Shown here piece by piece: positions 1 through 8,238 of a stretch of 36,219 nt of DNA (position 1 is its first letter; each line of letters opens with the position of its first letter). A program made the translations under genes and the position numbers. The notes under the pieces are model-generated. The model was not told where the DNA came from. It did not search any database and was given only the letters and a program-made list of their open reading frames with translations. This DNA is from Candidatus Aminicenantota bacterium (GTDB lineage: Bacteria; Acidobacteriota; Aminicenantia; Aminicenantales; Saccharicenantaceae), in NCBI GenBank assembly GCA_014360005.1, contig JACIYI010000022.1, positions 1-36,219 of the forward strand, read 5' to 3'.

Positions 1-125
1 AATTCATCTAGGGATAGAATGTCGTCTATGCCTAATCCCTCTACCCCTTTAATGTTCGTCCCGCTTAGGTATTTCTCCCACCTCCCGCTTACATGGTTCC
101 CGCCTTCAAAGACAATTTCTGCATG
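1..125. repeat. Direct terminal repeat, left copy
   Basis: Identical base for base to the last 125 bases of the window. It lies inside the metallophosphoesterase gene, whose frame continues when base 1 is joined to base 36094. This shows the molecule is circular or terminally redundant with about 36,094 unique bp. The length could be an assembly overlap (a k-mer-sized repeat) or a short true terminal repeat. A true end in the middle of a coding gene would be unusual, so I favour assembly overlap. Confidence 0.95.
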
Positions 126-566
126 TGGAAAGTCTTGATGTAGTTGGTGAAAGAAACGCTTAGCGCTCTCTATCTCGTCTGCTATATCGTGTTCTTCTGG
201 GTCTTTGCAAAAGAAGGATATCTTGTGGAAGTCTAACACATCTCCGCCTAGGTATATGATTGTCGGCTGGAGGTCTAGCGCCTCTCTGTACATTGCACTA
301 CATGCTTTTTCGTCATGGTGGGGAATATGCAAGTCGCATATAAACAGCTCTATATCTTTAATCTTCTTTTTATATTTAGGTGCTGGGATAATTAGTGGGG
401 GAAGAGTTCTCTTGTTGTATATCCCAGCACGCTTTAGCACTCTTCTTACCTGTGCTCGGCTGGTGCTGTATTTTCTAGCTAGCTCTGATATTGTGATGTT
501 GGGATTGGCTATATAGGCTCCGCATATCTTTTCTGCTTTGGTTAGTTCATTGCGCTCTGTAGCCAT
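1..566 (-). CDS. Metallophosphoesterase with N-terminal HTH (5' part, continues at window right end)
   Basis: This is the start and first 188 codons of a gene that continues from position 36094 down to 35725, giving 311 aa in all. The ATG at 566 overlaps the end of the XhlA-like gene and has GGGAGC about nine bases upstream. Residues about 25-50 look like a helix-turn-helix (ISELARKYSTSRAQVRRVL). The calcineurin-like metallophosphatase motifs follow in order: D-L-H, G-G-D-V-L-D and G-G-N-H. The last motif, G-H-F-H, is in the other part of the gene. Family members hydrolyse phosphoesters with two metal ions; the substrate here is unknown. Its place between lysis genes is odd. An HTH joined to a phosphatase suggests a nucleic-acid substrate or regulatory role, which is inference. 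Confidence 0.88.
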   Translation of the reverse strand, partial: MATERNELTKAEKICGAYIANPNITISELARKYSTSRAQVRRVLKRAGIYNKRTLPPLIIPAPKYKKKIKDIELFICDLHIPHHDEKACSAMYREALDLQPTIIYLGGDVLDFHKISFFCKDPEEHDIADEIESAKRFFHQLHQDFPHAEIVFEGGNHVSGRWEKYLSGTNIKGVEGLGIDDILSLDE

Positions 567-775
567 GCCAATAATGCTCCCACGATTACGGCTAATTCCG
601 TGTAGTGTAGGTACATCATCTTGTCTACCTTTTCCTCTACGCGGTGAATGGTGCCATTTTGTCTACGCTGCCAATCCTCTAGGGAAGACACCCTGGCAGA
701 TATGTTGTTTATTTGGTTGTTTAAATCGTCTATTGTTATGCCGCCAGCGTTAATTAAGGGATGCTCCTCAATCAT
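542..775 (-). CDS. XhlA-like holin-associated membrane protein
   Basis: This 77-residue protein has an N-terminal heptad-like stretch (residues about 15-50, with D-D-L-N-N-Q-I and R-V-E-E-K-V-D-K) and one C-terminal membrane segment (ELAVIVGALLAWLQ). This is the layout of XhlA/haemolysin-type phage proteins, which help holin and endolysin at the membrane. The ATG at 775 overlaps the endolysin stop by 8 bp, so the two are translationally coupled. The gene end overlaps the start of the metallophosphoesterase by 25 bp. A plain class III-type holin is an alternative reading. Family assignment is from layout and neighbours only. Confidence 0.65.
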   Translation of the reverse strand: MIEEHPLINAGGITIDDLNNQINNISARVSSLEDWQRRQNGTIHRVEEKVDKMMYLHYTELAVIVGALLAWLQSAMN

Positions 776-1340
776 CTAAGACACCAGCCTTTCGAGAGAG
801 ATTGACTATGCGTTGCTTTATCCACCCCCTTAAGAATTTCCTAGAGGACGGACGAGCGTCACATATATCACTATAGAGCTTAACCCTATAGAGTAGATAG
901 TTATTACAAATTAATTGTAACATAATGTTGTTGTTTTTGCCAACCAGGGCATTATCAAGTGCGGATAACGTTTTAGGTCCTATTGCCCCGTCTACTTTCA
1001 ATTTGCTGTTGGCTAGATTGTTTAGTGTCTTCTGTAGCAATTTGCCCGCTGTTCCTACACCAGAATTAACCGCTGTGTCAAAGACAATTAAGTCTAGCGG
1101 TGGTGGAAGCTTGTCTCCTTTAATAGGCTCCCAGTATTTAATACGGTATATATCCATGGCTTGCTCTGGCGTTAGCTCTGTTATATCCAGCATGTATGGG
1201 ATAATGCCTTCCTGTTTGGCGGCATGGAATGTTCCCTCTGTTATGCCGTAGTTAGTTTTGCCTCCTGGGTCGTCTGGGTCGTTGGAGTAACCACCCTCGA
1301 AACCTAACACTATCTTTATAACCTCATCAAATCTGCTCAT
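768..1340 (-). CDS. Endolysin, glycoside hydrolase family 108 muramidase
   Basis: The protein is 190 aa, typical for GH108 lysozymes with a C-terminal peptidoglycan-binding domain (PG_binding_3). The catalytic glutamate is E15 in the motif F-E-G-G-Y, followed by the family's D-P-x-D-P-G-G-x-T-N-Y-G-I-T block at residues 21-34. A second half (about 95-185) carries V-D-G-A-I-G-P-K-T as in peptidoglycan-binding domains. It should cut the glycan backbone of murein to release progeny. No signal peptide is visible, so release depends on the holin. The ATG at 1340 has GGGGAT upstream. It overlaps the XhlA-like gene and follows the DUF4376 gene by 4 bp. Confidence 0.92.
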   Translation of the reverse strand: MSRFDEVIKIVLGFEGGYSNDPDDPGGKTNYGITEGTFHAAKQEGIIPYMLDITELTPEQAMDIYRIKYWEPIKGDKLPPPLDLIVFDTAVNSGVGTAGKLLQKTLNNLANSKLKVDGAIGPKTLSALDNALVGKNNNIMLQLICNNYLLYRVKLYSDICDARPSSRKFLRGWIKQRIVNLSRKAGVLDD

Positions 1341-1344
1341 TGTC

Positions 1345-1746
1345 CTATCCCCACTTTATAGCTTCCAGTTCCTCAATTGAGGTGGCTGCCATTATTTTTT
1401 CTGTAAGTTGTTTTTCTTTGTCAAAGCATGCCTGTACGTGCTGACGCACGGCTGCGGCTAATTGTAGTATTGTGCTTGCATCAAGGGTAACCCAACCATT
1501 GGCACCCTTCCAATTGACCGCATATGTGGGGTCTTCCTTGGCAAACAAGGCAGCACCCATAAGCAACGATTGGCTTTCTCTGTCGGTTTTTACTACGGTT
1601 CCGTCGGGCAGGGTTATGCCGCCAGTTTCTGCGCGCCATCTCGCCTCGGAGATTTTGGCGCGTTTCTCAGCCTTGAGTTTGTCGAGGTCGAGAACCCACT
1701 TACTGCCGTCCCATATGTGATACGCGCTAGGCTTCCTGGGCTGCAT
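1345..1746 (-). CDS. DUF4376-like tail fibre-associated protein
   Basis: This 133-aa protein opens with a region that looks like Y-x-x-W-D-G-S-K-W-V, then a helical stretch rich in K, A and R, then G-G-I-x-L-P-D-G-x-x-V-K-T-D-R and V-N-W-K-G-A-N-G-W-V-x-L-D. This matches the DUF4376 family, found in phages next to tail fibre genes and sometimes considered tail fibre assembly or tip proteins. It sits just downstream of the tail fibre and one small gene, which fits. The ATG at 1746 overlaps the upstream gene by 20 bp. The exact role (chaperone or structural) is not known. Confidence 0.75.
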   Translation of the reverse strand: MQPRKPSAYHIWDGSKWVLDLDKLKAEKRAKISEARWRAETGGITLPDGTVVKTDRESQSLLMGAALFAKEDPTYAVNWKGANGWVTLDASTILQLAAAVRQHVQACFDKEKQLTEKIMAATSIEELEAIKWG

Positions 1747-2029
1747 TAATCATCGCCTCCGCTTCTGCCACGCTGATCCCAAGTCTTGCTAGCTTGCACC
1801 CCGGGTCGAATCCCCATTCCAACTGATACCGCTCGCCGTTTTCCTCTATCCTGATGCAGTGCGTGGCGTCCTCTATTCCCGCTTCGCCGTCTGCGAGCTT
1901 GACTGGATTTATCCAGTTTTCGCTTTCATTGATACATTCCTGCAAAAACTTTTTAGTCTCGTCTGGATATGCCTTGAGCAAAATCTCAACATCCCGCCGC
2001 GTATTGATATGTTTCGGAAACCCTCTCAA
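1727..2029 (-). CDS. Hypothetical protein downstream of tail fibre
   Basis: The product is about 100 aa and acidic. I do not recognise a family. The longest frame would begin with GTG at 2038, but that codon lies inside the ribosome binding site AGGAGGTG. The TTG at 2029, eight bases after AGGAGG, is a better start. The frame overlaps the DUF4376 gene by 20 bp. Placed between the tail fibre and the DUF4376 gene, it may be a tail fibre accessory or chaperone, by context only. There is no signal peptide or membrane segment. Confidence 0.75.
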   Translation of the reverse strand: MRGFPKHINTRRDVEILLKAYPDETKKFLQECINESENWINPVKLADGEAGIEDATHCIRIEENGERYQLEWGFDPGCKLARLGISVAEAEAMINAAQEA

Positions 2030-2098
2030 ATAAGACACCTCCTAAGTCAATGTGTAATATCTGTCGAAGCTAAAGGGGAGACCGCAAAACCAAAAATA

Positions 2099-2220
2099 TT
2101 ACGCGGGCTCCGCCGCCCCCCGCGCTCCGGAAGACTCCGCACGATGGCGATAGCCATCCGCAAGTCGACAACGCGAGCCGCAATACGCGCCATCGTTCCA
2201 ATCACCGCCCGCCCGAAGCT
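2099..2220 (-). other. DGR-type variable region (VR) at the 3' end of the tail fibre gene
   Basis: On the coding strand this stretch is A-poor and GC-rich. Many codons at the positions that vary in lectin-type VRs have the form NNT (GAT, GAT, TAT, TGT, CTT, GAT, TAT, CAT). That pattern would follow if AAT/AAC codons of a template had been adenine-mutagenised. The gene ends in a G/C-only run (2106-2130), like the initiation-of-mutagenic-homing site found at the end of known VRs. A possible 6-bp hairpin (2102-2107 with 2119-2124) overlaps the end. I found no second, A-rich copy (template repeat) and no reverse transcriptase in the window. Confidence 0.6.
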
Positions 2221-3394
2221 TCACGTCCGCTATGCCACGGGCTCCATCGGCGTTAAAAAGCGACCCCTTGTTTCCGGGTAGGTCGTACCAACCCCAATTT
2301 TCTGTAGTTACCTGTCTGTACGATTGATCGCTAAGCCACTGATACACGACTCCTGCGCAATCCTCGCAACCTATATACGATATCATTCGCCTGCCATTAG
2401 TATCGATATGCCCTCCGGTCGTGCCGGGGTCTGCGCTTCCGGCGATATTCGTTTCCTCGTTTCCTCCCGCGGCTATTATCTGAAATTCGTCATCGCTAAG
2501 CAGACGTTTCCCGACAGCAGCCAAATCGTCTACGTGATCCATCCATGTTCTCGCATCCGTGATGGTAGCACCGTAAGCCGATGCAGTGGTTGCGCCTGTG
2601 CCTGACTGGAGATAGATATCCACCCAGATGTTAGCTGCTTCGCACCATACCATCCCTTCAGGTGAAGCTGATTTGGGACGATGTTTCAAATCCCACACAG
2701 AAAGCGGCAGAATGTCACCAGCAACGAAACCAGACAAAGGATGCCCCTCAATCGTCCCGACATCCGCGCACAAACAATGGAACCCGCCTATCTTGCGACT
2801 TGTGTCGGCCGTATAGCCAGCGGGGTAGGTCGAGTTGGCAGACAATAACAGAACAGGCGTATTGCCCGACGTAGGCTCGCAAGCGTAGACGTAGAAATCC
2901 TTCCCTTTCCTGTTTGCCGCAACGGTGTAGTCAGGAGATGTGGTATCCCAGTGCGCGGGGTTGCTCAAGTCTAGTTCGATCTGGCTCGTGAGCGTGTACA
3001 CTGCGCCGTTAATGCCAACGACAAGGCCGCCACTCGGCGAAACCCACGTATACCTGTCAGCGGCAACAGAGGTGCCTTTAATTGCGGGCACGCTTCCACG
3101 CTCATAAACGTTTTGGTTTATCATCGCTAGGAAATATGATGCATGGTAGCCGTCTACAGTGTCAGCGTTTACAGCAACAGGAACACCGTTTGTCCAAGTG
3201 ACGCCATTGTCATTGCTGAACCTAACATAAGCATCGCCTTGCTGGTAATCCGTGTGCCAGTTGGCGTTGTCTGCCGAAAACTGTATAAGCACGTTTGGAG
3301 CTGGGTCTCCTTTGGGACCCTGAGGGCCTACTGGCATTCTGGGCTGAATGATAGCTGGTTGTGCTTGTGTTACGTTAATAATTGGTGTTGACAT
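2099..3394 (-). CDS. Tail fibre / receptor-binding protein with C-type-lectin variable domain
   Basis: The protein is 431 aa. Near the N-terminus (about 20-35) there is a short collagen-like G-P-Q-G-P-K-G-D stretch, common in phage fibres. The C-terminal half (about 290-431) matches C-type-lectin-fold proteins diversified by DGRs: L-L-S-D-D-E-F, then G-G-N-E-E-T-N-I-A-G-S, G-G-H-x-D-T-x-G-R-R, G-C-E-D-C-A-G-V, and finally G-G-D-W-N-D-G-A and G-S-R-C-R, ending S-S-G-A-R-G-A-A-E-P. The same layout is known from Bordetella phage Mtd. It likely binds the host receptor. GGGGGT precedes the ATG. The 3' part is clearly richer in GC than its neighbours, suggesting module exchange. Confidence 0.9.
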   Translation of the reverse strand: MSTPIINVTQAQPAIIQPRMPVGPQGPKGDPAPNVLIQFSADNANWHTDYQQGDAYVRFSNDNGVTWTNGVPVAVNADTVDGYHASYFLAMINQNVYERGSVPAIKGTSVAADRYTWVSPSGGLVVGINGAVYTLTSQIELDLSNPAHWDTTSPDYTVAANRKGKDFYVYACEPTSGNTPVLLLSANSTYPAGYTADTSRKIGGFHCLCADVGTIEGHPLSGFVAGDILPLSVWDLKHRPKSASPEGMVWCEAANIWVDIYLQSGTGATTASAYGATITDARTWMDHVDDLAAVGKRLLSDDEFQIIAAGGNEETNIAGSADPGTTGGHIDTNGRRMISYIGCEDCAGVVYQWLSDQSYRQVTTENWGWYDLPGNKGSLFNADGARGIADVKLRAGGDWNDGAYCGSRCRLADGYRHRAESSGARGAAEPA

Positions 3395-3399
3395 CTATT

Positions 3400-3750
3400 C
3401 TACCCCCTTTCTACGACACGCATTCTGCCAACCAATATTTGGTACTTCGGAGAACCACCCGGGTAGATTAAATCAATAATATAATACTTTCCTCCTCTGG
3501 GTATTGTTTCAGTTTGTTGTGGCGTCATTTGTATCGTAACACTCCCATCGCTACCTAGCGTTATATCTCCAGATGCACTTGATAAGGTGATTATTGGATT
3601 AGCGTCCTCAAAGCTGTCAAATATCCTCATTATGGCAGAATAGCTTGTAAGGTTTACTGGAGTGCTTTCTATTTGGAATATAAAGCTAGTGTCCCACGAG
3701 TAGCCTCTAATTACAGGCTCAAAGTCGTCATAGTTCGCTGGCAATATCAC
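3400..3750 (-). CDS. Small structural protein between ejection protein and tail fibre
   Basis: The product is 116 aa and appears beta-rich, with alternating hydrophobic strands and S/T/G-rich turns. This resembles small Ig-like or BppU-like phage structural proteins, but I cannot assign a family. The start is GTG at 3750, with GGGAGG eight bases upstream. It ends 5 bp before the tail fibre start. Its position suggests a fibre-attachment or tail-needle-type component; this is inference from gene order only. Confidence 0.75.
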   Translation of the reverse strand: MILPANYDDFEPVIRGYSWDTSFIFQIESTPVNLTSYSAIMRIFDSFEDANPIITLSSASGDITLGSDGSVTIQMTPQQTETIPRGGKYYIIDLIYPGGSPKYQILVGRMRVVERG

Positions 3751-3763
3751 CTAACGCACCTCC

Positions 3764-6700
3764 CTATTGAGCTTTCTTGTAGCCTATTAAATCGGCTAAA
3801 TCTTCGGTATCCATAAACTTCTGTATCCTCTTTATAGCCACCCCGGGAAGGGGTCCATTGTTATAAAATAGGTTCTTAATACCCTTCATCATTTTTTCAT
3901 TATCCTTATCTTTCATTGCTTCTATTATATAGCCAACGTCATAAAACACATCTAACCCAGAATAACTTGGTCTAAAGTTATAGCCAGATATAGCAGAAGA
4001 CATCACGGGGCCCAATAAAGGAACAGCTTTTATTAAGTTGGCTAACATTTGCCACGCAAATTCGCCTAGGTCTTTTATCTCCATGCCGACAGCTACAATG
4101 AAAGCATTAGCTACAAGTTGAGACGCTATTAACTTTGTTGCCAGTGCATGGTTGCCTTCCCTGAAAGCGTTAGGTATATCATTAACCATAATGTTGAAAT
4201 TTTGTGTAAGCTGGTTTGTAAACAAAGCGAAATTTCTAATAAACTCTCCACCTGGCCCGCCTATAGTCCTCAACCTGTTTAGATATACAGCCTCACCTTG
4301 AGGCTGAGTTTTAACTATGTTCATGTTAGCGTATTTAATTGCTTTTTCTTCGCTCATGGTGAGCTTTGCGCTTTCATACATTGATAGCCAGCCCAGCGTC
4401 ACAGCGGCAGCGTCAACGGCGGCCTGCGGGGACATTCCTAGCATTTCAAACTTAGCTATCCATCGTTTATAGTTTTTGTCAGAATACTGTATCGCCGATT
4501 TGGCCTCTCTTGAAACAAGGTTGAATGTTCTGTATCTAACTGTTGGCGAAAGCTCCATTACAAACTTCCATGTGGCAATAGGGTTGCTCATCATCTTAGA
4601 TACCGCAACAGACACTCCCCTTGCATTACAGTATGGGAGCGTCAACACAATCGATGGGAACTGCCTCATGACTGAAACAGCATTCCCAACCAACACCCCT
4701 AAAGCTCTAAAGTGTCGGAGTTTCCTAAGCGTTGACGCTATAGCCCCTTTGTCATACATTATATTTGGATTAAGCATTATGTCTCTATATCTTGCCAAGG
4801 TGCTTATCATTTGCGGGCCATAAGCTGCGGTTACTGCGTTTTTAAAGGTGTCATTATTCAATATCACATTCATCACAGCTACAGGCTCGCTGTACGCCTT
4901 AATCCTCTCTTGAAGCTCTATAGTTGATAAATAAATACCAAGCAAGTCAAGCGATAATGGGGACCTAGGCTTGGCAGATTGTGTCCTGCTTTTTTCTATT
5001 GATGCTCGCTTGCCGTCTATTGCTTTATCTGGTTCTATTAACCCTACAAATGGGTCGTCTATATATGTTCCCTCTACGATGGCCCTAGAAGACAGCCTAA
5101 GCATTCTGAAGTAGTATTCTTCTGGGGTAATCACCTTACCAGTCCTAATAAACGTGGCATTAGCTATATCCTCAAAATGAGACATGAGCTCTTTTGAGAG
5201 AGTATCGGCAAACTGCTTGTCTTTCTCTGATAGATGTTCTGCAAGGCTATTGACAAACTCTGGGCTGTAGCCATTGTCTTCGACAAGCGCCCTAAACCCT
5301 TCTGGCTGCCTAGAGTATAGATACATTGCAATGAATGCTTCTCTTGTATTAGTGACACCATTTATCGTTATTTTTTCTGCCAAATTCTCTATCTTGCCAT
5401 ATGTTTGCTCTATAAGACGCTTTATCCATTTGGTTCTTTTGTCTGTCCCCGCATTGTATGCTTCTGTTGCCTTATTTACATCTTCGCCAAGAGCTTTCGC
5501 CAATGGTGAATTTTCAGAGCCAGTAATGTATTCTCCAAGGCGCATGTAGTTTATAGTCCAACTCAATGCATCTTTCAGCTTGCCAGCAAAGTCGCCACGT
5601 CCGCCAGGAATACCAGCATACTGTATTATCCTATCTAATAAAGCTTCATCTGTTTTTAATTTAAGCTTCTCCCTTACAGCGTCGAGAATAGGCTTAGTGT
5701 CGTCTGTTTCGCCTTGCTTAATTGCCTCTATTAGTTTGTTGGTGGATAACTTAATGCCAGTCTTTTCTTTGACATACTGTGTGAGCTCTTTGGTTGTGAC
5801 GCCACGCTCTTTGGCTATATTTTTCAACCCATCGATTATTTTGGTTGGGTGATACAATCTAGAGACAGTGTCGGCTATAGCTCTATTGGCTTTAGCTAAA
5901 ACATTAGCCCGTATCTCTTCTTTCTCTACCCTTCCAACTCTATTGGCGTCTCGCAGGAATTTATGGAATGCATCTAATTCGCCATAAGTTAATTCTTCCA
6001 TACTTCCCTTCTCTATAGCAGAAATAATTTGCGCTGGAGAGTAGTCAACAAACAGGTCTTGGTAGGCATCTTTAAGAAGCGCTACCGCGTCCTTCCCTGA
6101 TTGTATAAAACGAGCTCTCACATTTATGTCTCTCTTGGTATTTTTTGCCTCATTGAATGCCCTTGCTATGCGCCCAAGAGGTCGGGCAATATTAGGCGAC
6201 AACGTTGACGTCTCTCTCCCGCTAACTACTTTTGATATTTTAGATATGTTTTTGTTTATCTTGTTTATTTTAGAAGCCACATCTCTTGAGGCCAGAGCTA
6301 TACTTAACACTCTGTTGAGTTGATTGTTAATCTCTTTTACAGCTTCCTTGTCCCCATTAGATATAGCTTCTTCCTTACGTGTCTGTAGCGCCTTTATGGA
6401 ATTAGCTAGCACTCTCTTTTTGCTTTGCTTGTTAATGTATCCTATGGTGATATCTTCTAACCCGCTCTTCTTGGCACCAAACAACTGTATATCAAATAGC
6501 TTTTTATACGTTGGGTCTATAGGCTTGTTCTCAAGATAACTCTTTAATAATGGCTTAATCTTGCTTTTGTCTAACGTTTGTTTTATGTTTACATACTTGA
6601 GTGTGTCGTTCGCTTGTTTTACAAATTCATCGGTTGCAATCTGATTAACAATGGTGTCTATGCTTTGTCCTTCGGTTTCTATGCTTGGCGAATATTCCTT

Positions 6701-8230
6701 AATGACATCCGTAATCGCGCTCTTAAAATCAATAATTTCTTCTTTTGTTGGTGCGGTTTTAATAATCTCATTTACCTGTTCTGTCGTAATTTCTGGCATA
6801 TCTACTTTTTCTTCACCATCAAGCTCTGCCATTATCTCATCGTCAAGCTTTGCAAGTATCGTTGGGTCTGCTGTGTCTCTTGCAGATGTCCTCAACGTGG
6901 TTGCCGCTCCTATCAATCCAGCCGAAGGAAAGGAGAACGCAAAAGCAAGTAGCCCATTTTTTATGGCTTCTTTGCTTGTAAATGGTATATTTTGACTATA
7001 TGCGGTAGACGTAATCTCTTGTAAAAATTCTTGAGTGCTTTCTGCCATAGCGCTTTTAATAAACCTGGAAAGAAAGGGCTGTCCACCTCTAGGGGCAAAT
7101 ATACCTAGCTTATCCGTTACAGCAGTGATAGCACCCTCTACTATAAAATTTCTGGTCGCCATTCTCATGGCTAAATCGTCATTGCCGGTTTTGTTATAAA
7201 TCTCTCTATACACATCTCTACTGTCCGTAAGGGTTTCTAACACTACAGGAACAGCTAGAGATGCCACATTTGCAAGCGTAATGCCTATTGGGCCAAGCAT
7301 AGCTCCAGCGCCCATTAGTAAGGCTCTTATCCCAAAATACGACAGAGCATATATGGCTGTAGATGCACCGGCAGAGACGAATTGTGTTGTTGCCCATTCT
7401 AGCTTGCTGGTGTCATTTTCTTCTAGCGCCTCTGCCATTAGGCTCCATTGGGTGTTCATGTCTTTTTCTATAGTTCCCTCTATAACATCAAGCACTCTAA
7501 AGGCATTGGATAAGAATGGGCGGACAACGGTCGCATAAACCTTATCTGTCTTTGCATATGCATTTATACTGTTTACAAAGCGCCTATTCTCTGAAGAGAG
7601 CTTATTGTTCTCTACCCATTTCTCATACGCTATCTGCTGAGCTGCTAATGTTGGGTCTTTCGCTTTCTTCAGCCTATCCTGGCTTGGTATATTTTTATAT
7701 CTTTTGTCAAATTCATCAAAATGCTCATATACCAATTTGGGGTCGTCAACACCGAAGAACCTTGCATAATAGAATGACCGTTTAGCTTTGTCTTTATTTA
7801 TCCCCAACTGCATTAAAAGTTCATTATCCTTAGCCTCAAGACTGGCTTTAACTTGCGCTAGCCCTTCAGGGGTAAACCCAAGGTCGTTTTGTATATCTAT
7901 GTCAGTTGCCCCTTGCGTTCTCATTTTTATAATCCTGCTCTGTATAGCACGAAATGCTGTCGTTGCAGGGGTGCCTTCTTGCTCTAATTTTCTAATGTCA
8001 TCTGCAAGGTTAGGAGCTAAGTTGTATATATCTCCATAGCTAACATCTCCTTCTGGGATAGATGATACAATGGAGACTGGCCCCCTGTAGCTAGAAATAA
8101 CATCTGCCCCTTGCTCCGCAAGAGACGCCTGTTCTTGTGCTTCTTGTATCTTCTCTGTGCTTCTATCTTCGCCTATAGACTGAGTTAATATTTTGTCTAT
8201 ATCTTTTCCTACTCCGGTAGCAAATCCCAT
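3764..8230 (-). CDS. Large internal virion / DNA ejection protein (T7 gp16 position)
   Basis: At 1488 aa this is the longest gene in the window. It holds the place of T7 gp16 in the order gp14-, gp15-, gp16-like, fibre. It is mostly helical and charged. Hydrophobic stretches lie at about 286-334 and 425-447, and another begins near residue 1205 (L-G-V-L-V-G-N-A-V-S-V-M); these could insert in the cell envelope. A coiled-coil-like part lies around 610-680. No clear lysozyme or transglycosylase motif is seen, unlike T7 gp16. Such proteins leave the capsid ahead of the DNA and form a channel across the envelope. The ATG at 8230 has GGGTAGGTG upstream. Confidence 0.8.
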   Translation of the reverse strand: MGFATGVGKDIDKILTQSIGEDRSTEKIQEAQEQASLAEQGADVISSYRGPVSIVSSIPEGDVSYGDIYNLAPNLADDIRKLEQEGTPATTAFRAIQSRIIKMRTQGATDIDIQNDLGFTPEGLAQVKASLEAKDNELLMQLGINKDKAKRSFYYARFFGVDDPKLVYEHFDEFDKRYKNIPSQDRLKKAKDPTLAAQQIAYEKWVENNKLSSENRRFVNSINAYAKTDKVYATVVRPFLSNAFRVLDVIEGTIEKDMNTQWSLMAEALEENDTSKLEWATTQFVSAGASTAIYALSYFGIRALLMGAGAMLGPIGITLANVASLAVPVVLETLTDSRDVYREIYNKTGNDDLAMRMATRNFIVEGAITAVTDKLGIFAPRGGQPFLSRFIKSAMAESTQEFLQEITSTAYSQNIPFTSKEAIKNGLLAFAFSFPSAGLIGAATTLRTSARDTADPTILAKLDDEIMAELDGEEKVDMPEITTEQVNEIIKTAPTKEEIIDFKSAITDVIKEYSPSIETEGQSIDTIVNQIATDEFVKQANDTLKYVNIKQTLDKSKIKPLLKSYLENKPIDPTYKKLFDIQLFGAKKSGLEDITIGYINKQSKKRVLANSIKALQTRKEEAISNGDKEAVKEINNQLNRVLSIALASRDVASKINKINKNISKISKVVSGRETSTLSPNIARPLGRIARAFNEAKNTKRDINVRARFIQSGKDAVALLKDAYQDLFVDYSPAQIISAIEKGSMEELTYGELDAFHKFLRDANRVGRVEKEEIRANVLAKANRAIADTVSRLYHPTKIIDGLKNIAKERGVTTKELTQYVKEKTGIKLSTNKLIEAIKQGETDDTKPILDAVREKLKLKTDEALLDRIIQYAGIPGGRGDFAGKLKDALSWTINYMRLGEYITGSENSPLAKALGEDVNKATEAYNAGTDKRTKWIKRLIEQTYGKIENLAEKITINGVTNTREAFIAMYLYSRQPEGFRALVEDNGYSPEFVNSLAEHLSEKDKQFADTLSKELMSHFEDIANATFIRTGKVITPEEYYFRMLRLSSRAIVEGTYIDDPFVGLIEPDKAIDGKRASIEKSRTQSAKPRSPLSLDLLGIYLSTIELQERIKAYSEPVAVMNVILNNDTFKNAVTAAYGPQMISTLARYRDIMLNPNIMYDKGAIASTLRKLRHFRALGVLVGNAVSVMRQFPSIVLTLPYCNARGVSVAVSKMMSNPIATWKFVMELSPTVRYRTFNLVSREAKSAIQYSDKNYKRWIAKFEMLGMSPQAAVDAAAVTLGWLSMYESAKLTMSEEKAIKYANMNIVKTQPQGEAVYLNRLRTIGGPGGEFIRNFALFTNQLTQNFNIMVNDIPNAFREGNHALATKLIASQLVANAFIVAVGMEIKDLGEFAWQMLANLIKAVPLLGPVMSSAISGYNFRPSYSGLDVFYDVGYIIEAMKDKDNEKMMKGIKNLFYNNGPLPGVAIKRIQKFMDTEDLADLIGYKKAQ

Positions 8231-8238
8231 AATGTCAC

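Noticed and set aside
1859..2281. 140-aa plus-strand frame opposite the fibre end
   Set aside because: Shadow of the GC-rich 3' end of the tail fibre gene; no start signals.
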